Source: Hyphomicrobiales bacterium
GTDB taxonomy: Bacteria > Pseudomonadota > Alphaproteobacteria > Rhizobiales > Rhizobiaceae
Direction of reading: 5' to 3'
Length of the DNA: 64,000 nt
Assembly (NCBI GenBank): GCA_900465665.1
Contig: UBJO01000025.1
Location: forward strand, 124,001 to 188,000
The notes under the pieces are model-generated. The model saw only the letters and a program-made list of their open reading frames with translations. It did not search any database and had not been told where the DNA came from. The position numbers and the translations under genes were made by a program. Numbering within the stretch: the first letter of the stretch is position 1; each line of letters opens with the position of its first letter. Below, piece by piece: positions 28,257-37,680 of this stretch.

Positions 28257-29009
28257 TTGACAAACTCCCCTGCAGAACAAGCTCCCAAACGTCGTTCGGC
28301 GATTGCACTCACGATCTTCTGCGGCTTCCTCGTCGTCGTCCTTTGCGCGGTTTTCGCGCTTGGTGTCTGGCAGGTCGAACGCCGCGCCTGGAAACTGGAT
28401 CTGATTGCCCGCGTCGATCAGCGCATCCATGCCGAACCGGTGGCCGCCCCCGCCCGTGCTGACTGGGGAAACATCACAAAAGGTACTGACGAATACCGCC
28501 GTGTGACGGCTGAAGGTACCTTGCAGAACGACAAGGAGAGCCTCGTTTACGCGGCAACGGCACTTGGCGCCGGCTATTGGGTGATCACGCCCCTGACGCT
28601 TGCCAACGGGACATCCGTGATGATCAACCGCGGCTTCGTGCCGACGGACAAGCGCGATGCGAACACGCGCCTCGACGGCCAGGTCTCCGGCCCGGTCAAG
28701 ATCACCGGCCTGCTCCGCCTGAACGAGCCGGGCGGCACCTTCATCAAGTCGAATGACCCGGCGAACGATCGCTGGTATTCGCGCGACGTGGACGCGATGG
28801 CCGCCAAGCGCGGCGTCGCCGATATCGCGCCCTATTTCATCGACGCCGATGACACCGCCAACCCGGGTGGTTTTCCCGTCGGCGGGCTGACGCAGGTCAG
28901 CTTCCCGAATAATCATCTGCAGTATGCGCTCACCTGGTTCGCGCTCGCCGCGATGGTGGCCGGCCTTCTGGTTTTTGTCCTGCGCAGCGAACTGCGCCGT
29001 CGACGATAA
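28257..29009 (+). CDS. SURF1 family oxidase assembly protein
   Basis: The protein has 250 residues from TTG 28257; ATG 28215 is in frame but would place the stable hairpin inside the coding region. One membrane helix lies near the N-terminus (about 18-40) and one at the C-terminus, bracketing a periplasmic domain. The motifs G-V-W-Q-V-E-R-R-A-W-K after the first helix and N-R-G-F-V-P mid-protein identify SURF1. SURF1 proteins deliver haem during oxidase assembly; its place after cyoD suggests work on this quinol oxidase. Confidence 0.88.
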   Translation: MTNSPAEQAPKRRSAIALTIFCGFLVVVLCAVFALGVWQVERRAWKLDLIARVDQRIHAEPVAAPARADWGNITKGTDEYRRVTAEGTLQNDKESLVYAATALGAGYWVITPLTLANGTSVMINRGFVPTDKRDANTRLDGQVSGPVKITGLLRLNEPGGTFIKSNDPANDRWYSRDVDAMAAKRGVADIAPYFIDADDTANPGGFPVGGLTQVSFPNNHLQYALTWFALAAMVAGLLVFVLRSELRRRR

Positions 29010-29012
29010 GGG

Positions 29013-29032
29013 GCCGGGCCTTCACGCCCGGC
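29013..29032 (+). terminator. Hairpin after SURF1, possible weak terminator
   Basis: A 7-bp perfect stem (29013-29019 with 29026-29032) closes a six-base loop directly after the SURF1 stop codon. It lacks a T run and may only attenuate transcription. Confidence 0.4.
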
Positions 29033-29102
29033 TCCGTGGCGTTGCCCCGGGCGGTCGTACCGGTCATGATACGCCGATTCCATTTCGGATCATCCGGGCC
29101 GC

Positions 29103-29867
29103 ATGATGCGCATCTTTCTCGTTCGCCACGGCGAATCCCTCGGCAATCTCGATGAGCGGGCTTACGGCCAGTTCGGCGATCACAATGTCCCGCTGACCAG
29201 GTGGGGACACCGGCAGGCCGTCGGCGCGGCCGAGGCGATAGCTTCCAACCTCAGAACGTTGACCGACGTCCGACAGCTGCAGATCTGGTATTCGCCATTC
29301 TTGAGAACGCGCCAGACCAAGGACGCCCTGCTTTCGGTTCTGCCGCCTGACCTCATAGGCAAGGTCCGGGAAGACTATCTGTTGCGCGAGCAGGATTTCG
29401 GCCTGTTCACCGAGATATACGACCATGCGGAGCAGAGGCAAAAATTTCCCGACGAGTTCGAGAAATGGGCACGGCTGCGCAACAACAGCGGAAAGTTCTA
29501 CGCGCGGCCGCCGGATGGCGAGAGCCGTGCCGATGTCGCCCAGCGCATGCGCCTGTTTATCCAGACGGCATTGCACGACGCCCGCGACGGCGACGACACC
29601 GTCATCATCGTCGGCCACGGTGTCACCAACCGGGCATTCGAGATGAATTTTCTGCAGCAACCGGTCGACTGGTTCGAGCGCTCCTACAATCCCGGCAATG
29701 CCGACGTGACGCTGATCCAGGGATCGCATGCTGCGGAATACACCTCGACGCTGCTCCACCACGCCGCCGATCGCCGGCCGGGCGAGGAAAGCGAGATGCG
29801 GGAGGCCTATGGCGCCCAGGTCACGATCGCGACGAGGCCCGATATTCCTGAAGGGAGTGGGACGTGA
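29103..29867 (+). CDS. Histidine phosphatase family protein (phosphoglycerate mutase-like)
   Basis: The 254-residue protein has the catalytic L-V-R-H-G-E-S motif at residues 6-12 (H9 becomes phosphorylated), the second arginine in R-T-R-Q-T and the second histidine in V-G-H-G-V-T-N-R-A-F near residue 177. These define the family of small-molecule phosphatases and mutases. G-L-F-T-E-I-Y resembles fungal-type and plant-type members that act on unknown phosphoesters. Substrate unknown. It lies 31 bases upstream of the cysteine-cluster gene. Confidence 0.85.
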   Translation: MMRIFLVRHGESLGNLDERAYGQFGDHNVPLTRWGHRQAVGAAEAIASNLRTLTDVRQLQIWYSPFLRTRQTKDALLSVLPPDLIGKVREDYLLREQDFGLFTEIYDHAEQRQKFPDEFEKWARLRNNSGKFYARPPDGESRADVAQRMRLFIQTALHDARDGDDTVIIVGHGVTNRAFEMNFLQQPVDWFERSYNPGNADVTLIQGSHAAEYTSTLLHHAADRRPGEESEMREAYGAQVTIATRPDIPEGSGT

Positions 29868-29898
29868 TTTGCGCACATATGGGGCTACGTTGCCCGCG

Positions 29899-30318
29899 AT
29901 GATCGACATCACCGCATCTCGCGCTGAACCGCGCTCTTGCGGTACATGCACATTGTGCTGTCGGCTGCCGGAGATCGATCAGCTCTCGAAGCCGGCGAAT
30001 ATGCGCTGCGTGAACTGCGTGACGGACCATGGCTGCCGCATCTACGACGATCGCCCAGAGCTCTGCCGTGACTTCCTATGCTCCTGGATGACCGATCATG
30101 ATCTCGGCCCCGAATGGGAGCCGACGGTTGCAAAGATGATGGTCTATGGCCAGGGCGATCAGCTCACGGTGCTCATCGACCCCGACCACCCGCAAGCGTG
30201 GCGCGAGGAGCCATACGCCAGCCAACTGACGGCATGGGCGACGGAGGCAGCCGGGCGTGGCGGCTATGTCATCGTCTTCGTCGGAGACGACGTCTACAAG
30301 GTCGCTCCGACCAACTAG
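29899..30318 (+). CDS. YkgJ-like cysteine-cluster (zinc/iron-chelating) protein
   Basis: ATG 29899 gives 139 residues. The N-terminal half holds C-G-T-C-T-L-C-C, C-V-N-C, then single cysteines in H-G-C-R-I-Y and L-C-R-D-F-L-C: nine cysteines in about 65 residues, the pattern of the CxxCxxCC proteins thought to bind zinc or iron. D-D-R-P-E-L-C-R-D-F is the family tail motif. The function is unknown. An in-frame upstream extension to 29728 overlaps the phosphatase gene and is not protein-like. It is convergent with the permease gene at 30341. Confidence 0.8.
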   Translation: MIDITASRAEPRSCGTCTLCCRLPEIDQLSKPANMRCVNCVTDHGCRIYDDRPELCRDFLCSWMTDHDLGPEWEPTVAKMMVYGQGDQLTVLIDPDHPQAWREEPYASQLTAWATEAAGRGGYVIVFVGDDVYKVAPTN

Positions 30319-30340
30319 CCGCCGCTGAGCCGTTAAAGCC

Positions 30341-31174
30341 TCAGTGCCCGACGCGCGACAGCACGTCCGCCTTCAGGAACCGCTCGACGATCAGCATGAA
30401 GACGAGCGACGGGATCAGCAACAGCAGCGCCGTGATCGAAGCGATCTGATAGTTGCCGCCAGAGGCCGTCGTATAGAGCAGCAACGGCAGCATGTTCACA
30501 TCGGGCGCGCCGACGAAGTAGCTGCCGGTGAATTCGTCGAGGCTTTCCAGGAAGACGAAGATCGCGCTTGCCATCAGGCCGGGAGCGGCGAGCGGTAGGG
30601 TGATATCGAAGAAGGTGCGCAAGGCCCCTGCCCCGGTCACGCGCGCCGCCTGCTCCAGCTCCGCATCGATCGCAGAGAAGGCCGCGGTGGCGATCCACAC
30701 AGCGTAGACAAGGCCGTGCGAGACATGCACGAGGACCACGCCTGGGATCGTGCCATTGAGGCCGATCTCATAGAAGATGCGCGCGACATTCACGTAGACA
30801 GTGAGGTTCGGGAAGGCCTGCGGGATCAGGAAAGCGAGCAGGATTGCGCTGCGCAGCGGCAGCTTCAGCCTGGCCAGCGCATAACCGGCCGGAATGGCGA
30901 GCAGCAGAGAGACGATGACGGTCAGGACGGCCACGACCAGCGAGTTGCGCAGCGAATCCAGCGCCCCGCCGCGCGGCGCGAAGACCTTTACCCAGGAACT
31001 GAAGCCATATTCCAGCGGCAAGCTGTGAGGAAAGTACCATTTCTCGGCGACCGTCCACAAAACCAGATTGGCGAGCGGGCCGAAGATGAAGAAGGCCATC
31101 AGTCCGAAGATGATGCCGCGCGGCACCCACCATAGCGCTGCGAGAGAGGCTCGCGATCGAGAAATCGTCGTCAT
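30341..31174 (-). CDS. ABC transporter permease (PotC/ThiP-like), importer 1
   Basis: The 277-residue protein has six membrane helices and the E-Q-A-A-R-V-T-G-A coupling motif near residue 183. Its start overlaps the stop of the partner permease by one base. The open frame upstream overlaps that partner gene and is a shadow. It belongs to the polyamine/iron/thiamine-type permease class, and the last gene of the ATPase-binding protein-permease-permease set. Confidence 0.9.
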   Translation of the reverse strand: MTTISRSRASLAALWWVPRGIIFGLMAFFIFGPLANLVLWTVAEKWYFPHSLPLEYGFSSWVKVFAPRGGALDSLRNSLVVAVLTVIVSLLLAIPAGYALARLKLPLRSAILLAFLIPQAFPNLTVYVNVARIFYEIGLNGTIPGVVLVHVSHGLVYAVWIATAAFSAIDAELEQAARVTGAGALRTFFDITLPLAAPGLMASAIFVFLESLDEFTGSYFVGAPDVNMLPLLLYTTASGGNYQIASITALLLLIPSLVFMLIVERFLKADVLSRVGH

Positions 31175-31998
31175 CACGCGCGCTCCTTCAGGCTTTGGCG
31201 GAGATAAATCCAGGCGACGGATGACGCCAGCACCAGCGAGACCAGGCCGAGCGCATTGGCAACGCCGTAGTCGCCATAGGCGTTGACGCGGAAAGCGATG
31301 TCGGCGGTGAGCATGGTCGGCGGTTTCGCGTTGATCATCAAGGGCACCGAGAGCACCGACATCATGGTGACGAAGGAAAGGATCAGGCCGACAGTGAGCG
31401 TGACGGCGACCTGTGGCACGATGATCTCGAACAGCAGCCGCAATTTCGACGCGCCGAGATTGCGGGCCGCCTCGATGGTATCGCGGTTGATGGAGGCCAT
31501 GGCGCCGGCGACGAGCAATGCCACGAACGGCGTCTGCTTCCAGACGAAAGCGATGACGATGCCGCGCCAGTCGAGGAAACTGACGGTGTCGAGCGGGTTC
31601 ATCAGGCCGAGGCTGACGGCGGTATTGTTCATCATGCCGTTCTTGGAAAGGAAAGTGCGGAGAATCTGGCCGACGACGATGAACGGAATGAACATCGGCC
31701 AGCGGTAGAGCCAACGCAGGATCGCAACGGCACGCGGATGCTCGCCGAGCGTCAGATAGCCGCCGATCGCGATCGCGCCGAGGCCGATCAACACGGTCGA
31801 GAGACCGACGATGACAACGGTGAAGACGATGTCGTTGGTGTAGAGGTCGAAGGTCTTGACAAAATTGTCGAAGCCGAGCGCTCCACCCTCCACCCTGAAG
31901 GCGCCCACCGCCGACATGATCAGCGGAAGAATGAACAGCGCTGCAATGACCGCCAGCGCGGGCAGAACGAGCAGGAGACCGAGTAGGCGTTTCGACAT
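31174..31998 (-). CDS. ABC transporter permease (PotB-like), importer 1
   Basis: ATG 31998 gives 274 residues; an upstream extension to 32094 looks non-coding. Six helices and the E-A-A-R-N-L-G-A-S coupling motif near residue 180 mark it as an inner-membrane importer permease. It heterodimerises with the protein encoded at 30341. It lies 144 bases after the binding-protein gene. Confidence 0.9.
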   Translation of the reverse strand: MSKRLLGLLLVLPALAVIAALFILPLIMSAVGAFRVEGGALGFDNFVKTFDLYTNDIVFTVVIVGLSTVLIGLGAIAIGGYLTLGEHPRAVAILRWLYRWPMFIPFIVVGQILRTFLSKNGMMNNTAVSLGLMNPLDTVSFLDWRGIVIAFVWKQTPFVALLVAGAMASINRDTIEAARNLGASKLRLLFEIIVPQVAVTLTVGLILSFVTMMSVLSVPLMINAKPPTMLTADIAFRVNAYGDYGVANALGLVSLVLASSVAWIYLRQSLKERA

Positions 31999-32142
31999 GT
32001 TACGACCTTGAGACGCGAGCGAGGCGGATGAGAGGAGGCGGTGACAGAGACGAGCGCCGCCGAAAGGACGGCGACACCGCGTGCCACCTCTCATCCGGTC
32101 AACCGAACCGCCTTCCCCCGGGAGAGAAGGCGGTTCGCAGGC

Positions 32143-33276
32143 TTACTTTACGGACTTTTCGTAGGCTTCGAGGATCGCGGTGTTGTAAGGCGCGATCGGG
32201 AAAGGCTTGCCGTTGTTGGCAAGATCATCCGGTGTGATGTCGACGAAGAGCTTGTTCCAGGTCGCGTCGTCGAGCTTCGGCTTGACGAAGTTGGCGTCGA
32301 TACCCGGATACCAGTTGAAGCGCTTGACGATGCCTTCGGCCTGAACTTCCGGGCTGGTGGCGAGCGCGATGAACTTCTCGGCAAGCGCCTTGTGGCCAGA
32401 CTTTTCAGGAACGACATAATGCATCGGCTGGCCGGGCATACCGGGTGCCGGCAGCACCAGCTTCATTTCCGGCGGCAGCTGGCCATTGGCTTGCCAGCTG
32501 TAGAACATGTCGACCCAGACCGGGCCCATGGCGATTTCGCCGCGGCTGAGAAGATCGAGCGTGCCGGCGTTGCCAGGCGTCAGCGTCGCGTTCTTGGTGA
32601 AGTCGGCCAGGCTCTTGAAGGCGCCGTCCCACTTCGTGGTCTCTTCCTGCTTGAACGGACCCGTCATCAGGTTGTTGGCATCGCCGCCGCCGAAGGCATA
32701 AACCCAGCCCATGACGAAGGACACGCCGGAGGCGCCGCCCTTGATGCCGTTATAGCCGAACTGCTTCGGGTGGGCCTTTGCCCATTCGGCGAGTTCCGCG
32801 TAGCTCTTCGGCGGGTTCGGGACCAGCGCCGGGTTATAGGCGATTGCCGTCTGGCTGTTGAACATCGGCATGACGAAGCCATCGACATCCGAGCCGAGCG
32901 CGTTCTTCGCGTTGCCGCGGGTCACGAGCTTGCCGGTGTCGATGTTGCCGCGATACTTCTCGAGGTAACCCTTCTGAACCATCGGGCCGGCGAACTTTTC
33001 GTGCACGACGGCAACGTCGACGTCCCAGACTTTGCTATCGGCTGCTGCCTGCGCGTCAAAACGCTCCAGGATTTTCTGCGAGCCCGCATCACCGGGGCCG
33101 GTGCCGACGGCGCGAACCGTGTCGCCCGGATTGGCCTTCTCGAACAACGGTCCGAGATACTGGTTGATGTAATCGACCATGTTCTGGTCGCCGGCGGTGG
33201 CGACCGTGAGCTCTTCAGCCTTTACCGGCAACGTCGCGAGAGCAATGGCGATAGCGGCATACGTCAATCTCTGCAT
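32143..33276 (-). CDS. Periplasmic extracellular solute-binding protein, importer 1
   Basis: The 377-residue protein has a Sec signal peptide (cleavage near V-K-A-E-E, residue 20). It belongs to family 1-type binding proteins with T-V-A-T-A-G-D-Q at the mature start and a central G-P-V-W-V-D-M segment. The permeases and the TOBE-type ATPase encoded nearby are of the PotA/ThiQ/FbpC class, so polyamine-, thiamine-, iron- or phospho-compound uptake are all possible; no ligand residues could be recognised. Confidence 0.88.
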   Translation of the reverse strand: MQRLTYAAIAIALATLPVKAEELTVATAGDQNMVDYINQYLGPLFEKANPGDTVRAVGTGPGDAGSQKILERFDAQAAADSKVWDVDVAVVHEKFAGPMVQKGYLEKYRGNIDTGKLVTRGNAKNALGSDVDGFVMPMFNSQTAIAYNPALVPNPPKSYAELAEWAKAHPKQFGYNGIKGGASGVSFVMGWVYAFGGGDANNLMTGPFKQEETTKWDGAFKSLADFTKNATLTPGNAGTLDLLSRGEIAMGPVWVDMFYSWQANGQLPPEMKLVLPAPGMPGQPMHYVVPEKSGHKALAEKFIALATSPEVQAEGIVKRFNWYPGIDANFVKPKLDDATWNKLFVDITPDDLANNGKPFPIAPYNTAILEAYEKSVK

Positions 33277-33330
33277 CAGGCTTCTCCTTGTTATGAAAAT
33301 GTGCGGTTCTGAAAGTCAGGCATCAAAAGG

Positions 33331-34461
33331 TCAGGCGTGGACTTTCCCGGGCGAAACCCGGGAAATGGCGTTTGCCGGCTCGGTGCTTGGCGAATTGAAG
33401 AGAAACAGGGCGTCGGCAGGCACATGAACGCGGACGCGCTCACCCGGCTCGAATGCGCGGGTAGCGTCGGCCATGATCTCGCGGTCGCCGACACGAACGG
33501 CATGGCGCCAATGGCCGCCGGGGTAGCTGACGGCTGCGATCTCGCCATCGAGCGTAACGCCCGACCCGACAACGGCGGTCTCGGCGGAGAGGATTTGGGC
33601 CGCTTCCGGCCGGAAGCGCGCCTCGACGGTGCCTTGCACGAGGTCTCGTCCCATCAAAGCAACGCGGCCTGCGGCATTCGTTGGACCTGCGGCGATAGCG
33701 AAGTCGTTGCCATCAGGCGCGCCGGTCAGCAAGAGCACGTTCTCGGCGCCCATGAAGGCCGCGACGAAGGCCGAGGCCGGCCTGTTGTAGACGTCTTCAG
33801 GGGTACCCTGCTGGGCGATCCGGCCGGCATTGAGGATCACGATTCTGTCGGCCATCACCATCGCTTCTTCGCGATCATGCGTCACATGGACGGCGGTGAT
33901 GCCAAGACGCTTCTGCAGCGCGCGCAACTCGTGGCGAACGCTGAGCCTGATACGGGCGTCGAGATTGGAGAGCGGCTCGTCGAGCAGCAGGATCTCTGGA
34001 TCGACCGCGAGCGCCCGGCCGAGCGCGACGCGCTGGCGCTGGCCGCCGGACAAGGCCGCCGGCTTTCGCGCTCCCAGCCCATCCAGCCCCAGGAGGGACT
34101 GCATGGCGGAGACCCGCTTGTCGATTTCGCTGCGCTGGACCTTCTTCAGCTTCAGGCCATAGCCGATGTTCTGCGCCACCGTCATGTGCGGCCAGAGCGC
34201 ATAGGACTGGAAGACGAGCGCCATGCCGCGCTTGTCGGGCGGCAGGTGCGTCACTTCGCGATGACGTACGGAGACCGATCCCGAGGACGGCGTCACGAAG
34301 CCGGCCAGAACACGCAGCAATGTCGTCTTTCCGCAGCCGGAAGACCCCAGCAAGGCGACGAACTCCCCGCGCTCGATGTTGAGGTCTATGTCCTCCAGAA
34401 CCTGCGTGTTGCCATATCTGCAGGCAACCGACCGCAATTCCAGAAACGCGCCTTGGCTCAT
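33331..34461 (-). CDS. ABC transporter ATPase with TOBE domain, importer 1
   Basis: The 376-residue ATPase has Walker A G-S-S-G-C-G-K-T-T near residue 37, L-S-G-G-Q-R-Q-R, and Walker B L-L-L-D-E-P-L-S-N-L-D-A-R, so it looks active. Residues after 270 form a TOBE domain, often used for regulation or ligand sensing. It is the first gene of the four-gene minus-strand operon and lies just downstream of a perfect palindrome at 34475. Confidence 0.93.
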   Translation of the reverse strand: MSQGAFLELRSVACRYGNTQVLEDIDLNIERGEFVALLGSSGCGKTTLLRVLAGFVTPSSGSVSVRHREVTHLPPDKRGMALVFQSYALWPHMTVAQNIGYGLKLKKVQRSEIDKRVSAMQSLLGLDGLGARKPAALSGGQRQRVALGRALAVDPEILLLDEPLSNLDARIRLSVRHELRALQKRLGITAVHVTHDREEAMVMADRIVILNAGRIAQQGTPEDVYNRPASAFVAAFMGAENVLLLTGAPDGNDFAIAAGPTNAAGRVALMGRDLVQGTVEARFRPEAAQILSAETAVVGSGVTLDGEIAAVSYPGGHWRHAVRVGDREIMADATRAFEPGERVRVHVPADALFLFNSPSTEPANAISRVSPGKVHA

Positions 34462-34764
34462 CTTTCAACTCCCGTTGCACAGCTGTGCAATATGCTCAGG
34501 AGCTAGTTAGAATGTTTCCTTTACAGTTAGATGACGGTTGCCGCCTTCTCGCGCTCCACTGCATCGAATGGATGATCCTTGCGCGGTTCTGGCCCCGATT
34601 TCAGGCACTAACAAGCAGCCCGGATGCCCAGTGACAATTCGATGACGAAAATGAAACGCAGTTGGAAAGCCGTGTTACGCCCACGACACATGATCGCTCT
34701 AAAGAGGCGCCGGAAGACGTCGCTGGCCTGAGTTTGGCCGGCGGCTTGGAACCGGAGAAGCGCC
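34462..34764. other. Divergent region between the two ABC importers
   Basis: These 303 bases hold the promoters of both importer operons and the 16-bp palindrome listed separately. No gene was recognised. Confidence 0.5.
34475..34490. promoter_or_regulatory. Perfect 16-bp palindrome, probable operator
   Basis: TTGCACAGCTGTGCAA is a perfect inverted repeat 13 bases upstream of the start codon of the importer 1 ATPase. Such a site fits a dimeric repressor; the LacI-type protein at 39875 is the nearest encoded candidate, but the binding partner is unproven. Confidence 0.65.
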
Positions 34765-35601
34765 GTGAAGATCATCCATATCACCGATACACATCTGAGC
34801 CCCAACAAGCCGCATTTCAACGGCAACTGGGCACCCTTGGTTCGCTGGATCGAGGAAACCGGCGCCGACCTGATCGTCCACACCGGCGACCTCAGCGTTG
34901 ACGGCGCAGACAAGGACGAAGATCTGACCTTCTCCATGGATCTGATGCGCGAAGTGTCGATCCCCATGCTGATCGTTCCCGGCAATCACGACGTCGGCCA
35001 CCTCCCGGGCTCCGCTCAGCCGGTCAATCCGGAGCGTCTGGCGCGCTGGCGCAATCTCGTCGGCCCCGACTACTGGGTCAGGGATATCGGCGAGTGGCGC
35101 ATCATCGGTCTCAACAGCCTGCTGATGGGCTTCGAGGACGCGGAAGAGCAGGCGCAGTTCGATTGGCTGCAGAAGACGCTCGCCGAACGCGGCGAGCGCC
35201 GCGTCGCGATCTTCGCGCACAAGCCGCTGTTCGTGGACGACGCCAATGAAGGCGATACCGGTTACTGGAGCGTGCGCCCGACGCAGCGCCGCAAGCTTTA
35301 CGACCTGATCGCCGCCCACGACGTCGCGCTCTTCGGCAGCGGCCACCTGCACTGGACGTGGAAGGGCGAGTTCGGCCAGACCTCCGTCGTTTGGGCGCCG
35401 CCGACAGCCTTTATCCTGGACACGATGGAGCGCGAAATGCCTGGCGAACGCCTCGTGGGTGCGGCCGTGCACGAACTTGGCGACGACGTCACCACCGAAC
35501 TGGTCGCCGTACCAGGGATGACTGCCTACTTCCTCGATGATGTCGTGGAAGAGGTCTACCCGCAGGCAGCGCCGAAGAAGCAGCGGGAGCGAGCGGAATG
35601 A
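34765..35601 (+). CDS. Metallophosphoesterase (calcineurin-like)
   Basis: The 278-residue protein starts with GTG 34765, with GGAGAAG a few bases upstream. It has all five metal-binding blocks: I-T-D-T-H-L at residues 6-11, H-T-G-D-L near 40, G-N-H-D near 74, A-H-K-P near 153 and G-H-L-H-W near 194. The family includes the cAMP phosphodiesterase CpdA and glycerophosphodiesterases. Being the first gene of an importer operon and overlapping the ATPase gene (ATGA), it more likely splits an imported phosphodiester in the cytoplasm; no signal peptide is seen. The substrate is inferred. Confidence 0.87.
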   Translation: MKIIHITDTHLSPNKPHFNGNWAPLVRWIEETGADLIVHTGDLSVDGADKDEDLTFSMDLMREVSIPMLIVPGNHDVGHLPGSAQPVNPERLARWRNLVGPDYWVRDIGEWRIIGLNSLLMGFEDAEEQAQFDWLQKTLAERGERRVAIFAHKPLFVDDANEGDTGYWSVRPTQRRKLYDLIAAHDVALFGSGHLHWTWKGEFGQTSVVWAPPTAFILDTMEREMPGERLVGAAVHELGDDVTTELVAVPGMTAYFLDDVVEEVYPQAAPKKQRERAE

Positions 35602-36761
35602 GCGCGCTTTCCCTTCGAGGCATCACCAAATCCTTCTCCGGCAACGCCATTCTCAAGGGCGTCAGCCTTGATGTCGAGCCGGGCGAGTTCATCGCGCTGG
35701 TCGGCCCGTCAGGCTGCGGCAAGAGCACGCTGCTGCGCATCCTTGCCGGTCTCGATCATGCCGATCAGGGCCAGATTGTCATCGGCGGCGAGGACATGTC
35801 AGCTATTGCGGCCGCCGATCGCAACATCGCGATGGTCTTCCAGTCCTACGCGCTCTATCCGCATCTGACGGCCGGCCAGAACATCGCCGTTCCGCTCGCC
35901 ATGCGCCGTCTCTCCGGCGCGCAGCGCCTGCCATTCGTCGGCTCCATGCTTCCCGGCCAGCGCGCGATCAGCGCGGCAATCGCGCGCGATGTCGCCGAAA
36001 TGGCGAAGTCGCTGAGGATCGACCATCTGCTCGACAGAAAGCCCGGCCAGATGTCGGGCGGCCAGCGCCAGCGTGTGGCTCTGGCGCGCGCCATGGTGCG
36101 CCATCCGAGCGTCTTTCTTATGGATGAGCCGCTCTCCAACCTCGATGCCAACCTGCGCGTCCACGCCCGTGGCGAGATCGTAGAACTGCATCGGCGCGCT
36201 GGCGTGCCGACCGTCTACGTTACCCACGACCAGGCCGAGGCCCTGTCGATGGCCGACCGCGTGGCCGTGATGATCGGCGGCAACCTGCTTCAGCTGGCAA
36301 GCCCGCAGGTCATTTACGATGACCCCGCCCATATCGAGGTTGCCCGCTTCGTCGGCCAGCCGCGCATCAATGTCGTGCCGGCGCTCGCCGAAAGCGGCAT
36401 GGTGTCCTTCGGTGGTGTCAGGCTCGGCCTGCACACCCCGGTTTCGGCCCGCACGCCGGTAAGCCTGGCGATCCGCCCTGAATTCGTCCGCCTGGCGGAT
36501 AGTCGCGAGGATGGTCTTGCGGCGAAGGTCGAGCGCATCGAGTTCCTTGGTTCCGAGGTCATTCTATACTGTAAGCTCGATGCGGTCGGCGAAATCATGA
36601 TCGCCAAGCTCTCGCCGGCGGAGGCCAGCGGCGTCTCGGCGGGCATGCCCGTTGCTCTCTCGCTGTCACCGGACAAGGCTATGGTCTTTGCCGAGGATGG
36701 CAGCCGCCTGAAGGCAAGCCCGATTACGATCGACGCAACGCTGGAGAAGGCCCATGGCTAG
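35598..36761 (+). CDS. ABC transporter ATPase, UgpC/MalK type, importer 2
   Basis: The 387-residue ATPase has Walker A G-P-S-G-C-G-K-S near residue 37, M-S-G-G-Q-R-Q-R and Walker B L-M-D-E-P-L-S-N-L-D, and a C-terminal TOBE region, as in UgpC and MalK. An extra segment of about 25 residues near 105-130 separates the Q-loop region from the signature. It overlaps the upstream phosphoesterase gene and the downstream permease gene by a few bases each, showing one translation unit. Confidence 0.92.
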   Translation: MSALSLRGITKSFSGNAILKGVSLDVEPGEFIALVGPSGCGKSTLLRILAGLDHADQGQIVIGGEDMSAIAAADRNIAMVFQSYALYPHLTAGQNIAVPLAMRRLSGAQRLPFVGSMLPGQRAISAAIARDVAEMAKSLRIDHLLDRKPGQMSGGQRQRVALARAMVRHPSVFLMDEPLSNLDANLRVHARGEIVELHRRAGVPTVYVTHDQAEALSMADRVAVMIGGNLLQLASPQVIYDDPAHIEVARFVGQPRINVVPALAESGMVSFGGVRLGLHTPVSARTPVSLAIRPEFVRLADSREDGLAAKVERIEFLGSEVILYCKLDAVGEIMIAKLSPAEASGVSAGMPVALSLSPDKAMVFAEDGSRLKASPITIDATLEKAHG

Positions 36762-37680
36762 CATCGCCATGGACGCACCCGCGGCGCGCAAGACCACGGC
36801 AGCGCGCGAACGCAACGAAGCACGCACGGCCTGGCTTCTGGCACTGCCCGCCATCATCCTGATCTTTGTTTTCGTGCTTTTGCCGGTCGTCGCCGTCGTT
36901 CTGCTCGGCTTCACCGATTTTGAGCTCGGCATGGGCAAGTTCCGGTTCGTCGGTTTCGAGAACTATGCGCACCTGATCAACGATCGCGCCTTCCGCAAGG
37001 CTCTATGGAACACGACCTGCTATACCGCGATCGTCGCCCCTGTTTCGATCGTTCTCGGCCTTGTCGTCGCTCTGCTGATCGAAAGCGAGACCACCGCCCG
37101 CAGCTTCTTCCGCACGGTCTACTTCCTGCCGGTGGCATCGCTGATCGTTGCCATGGCGACGGTGTGGCAATATCTCTTTCATCCGACCATCGGCCCGATC
37201 AACGGCCTGCTGGCACTGGTCGGCATCCCCGGCCCCAACTGGCTGGCCGCCTCCAGCACCGTGCTCTACAGCCTGTCGATCATCGGTGTCTGGCAGTCCG
37301 TCGGCTTCAACATGGTGCTCTTTCTGGCCGGTCTCACCGCCATTCCGCGTGAGCTCTATGCGGCAGCCGAAGTCGATGGCGCCCGCTCGGCGTTCGACCG
37401 GTTCCGTCTCGTGACCTGGCCGATGCTCGGGCCGACGACGCTGTTCGTCACGACGATCAGCATCATCAACTCGGTGAAGGTCTTCGAAACCGTTCAGACC
37501 CTGACCCAGGGCGGGCCGAACCATGCATCCGAAGTGCTGCTCTTCAGCATCTACCAGGAAGGTTTCGTCTATCTGCGCGTCGGTTATGCCTCGGCGATGA
37601 CCGTGGTGTTCCTCGCCATCCTGATGGTGCTCACCTTCCTCCAATACAATGTTCTCGACCGCCGGGTGCACTACTCATGA
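36754..37680 (+). CDS. ABC transporter permease, UgpA/MalF type, importer 2
   Basis: The 308-residue permease has about six helices after a charged 28-residue N-terminal tail. The coupling motif A-A-E-V-D-G-A-R-S near residue 210 belongs to the carbohydrate CUT1 family. A short T-Q-G-G-P-N segment follows, as in UgpA. It overlaps both neighbours by 4 to 8 bases. Confidence 0.92.
   Translation: MASIAMDAPAARKTTAARERNEARTAWLLALPAIILIFVFVLLPVVAVVLLGFTDFELGMGKFRFVGFENYAHLINDRAFRKALWNTTCYTAIVAPVSIVLGLVVALLIESETTARSFFRTVYFLPVASLIVAMATVWQYLFHPTIGPINGLLALVGIPGPNWLAASSTVLYSLSIIGVWQSVGFNMVLFLAGLTAIPRELYAAAEVDGARSAFDRFRLVTWPMLGPTTLFVTTISIINSVKVFETVQTLTQGGPNHASEVLLFSIYQEGFVYLRVGYASAMTVVFLAILMVLTFLQYNVLDRRVHYS

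Noticed and set aside
31175-31714. Long upstream extension of the permease frame to 31714
   Set aside because: It lies over the partner permease gene and is arginine/histidine-rich shadow translation; the start at 31174 overlaps the partner stop.
34765-35601. Metallophosphoesterase as the cAMP phosphodiesterase of region A
   Set aside because: Family similarity allows it, but it lies 12 kb away and is translationally coupled to an importer, so a phosphodiester nutrient is more likely.
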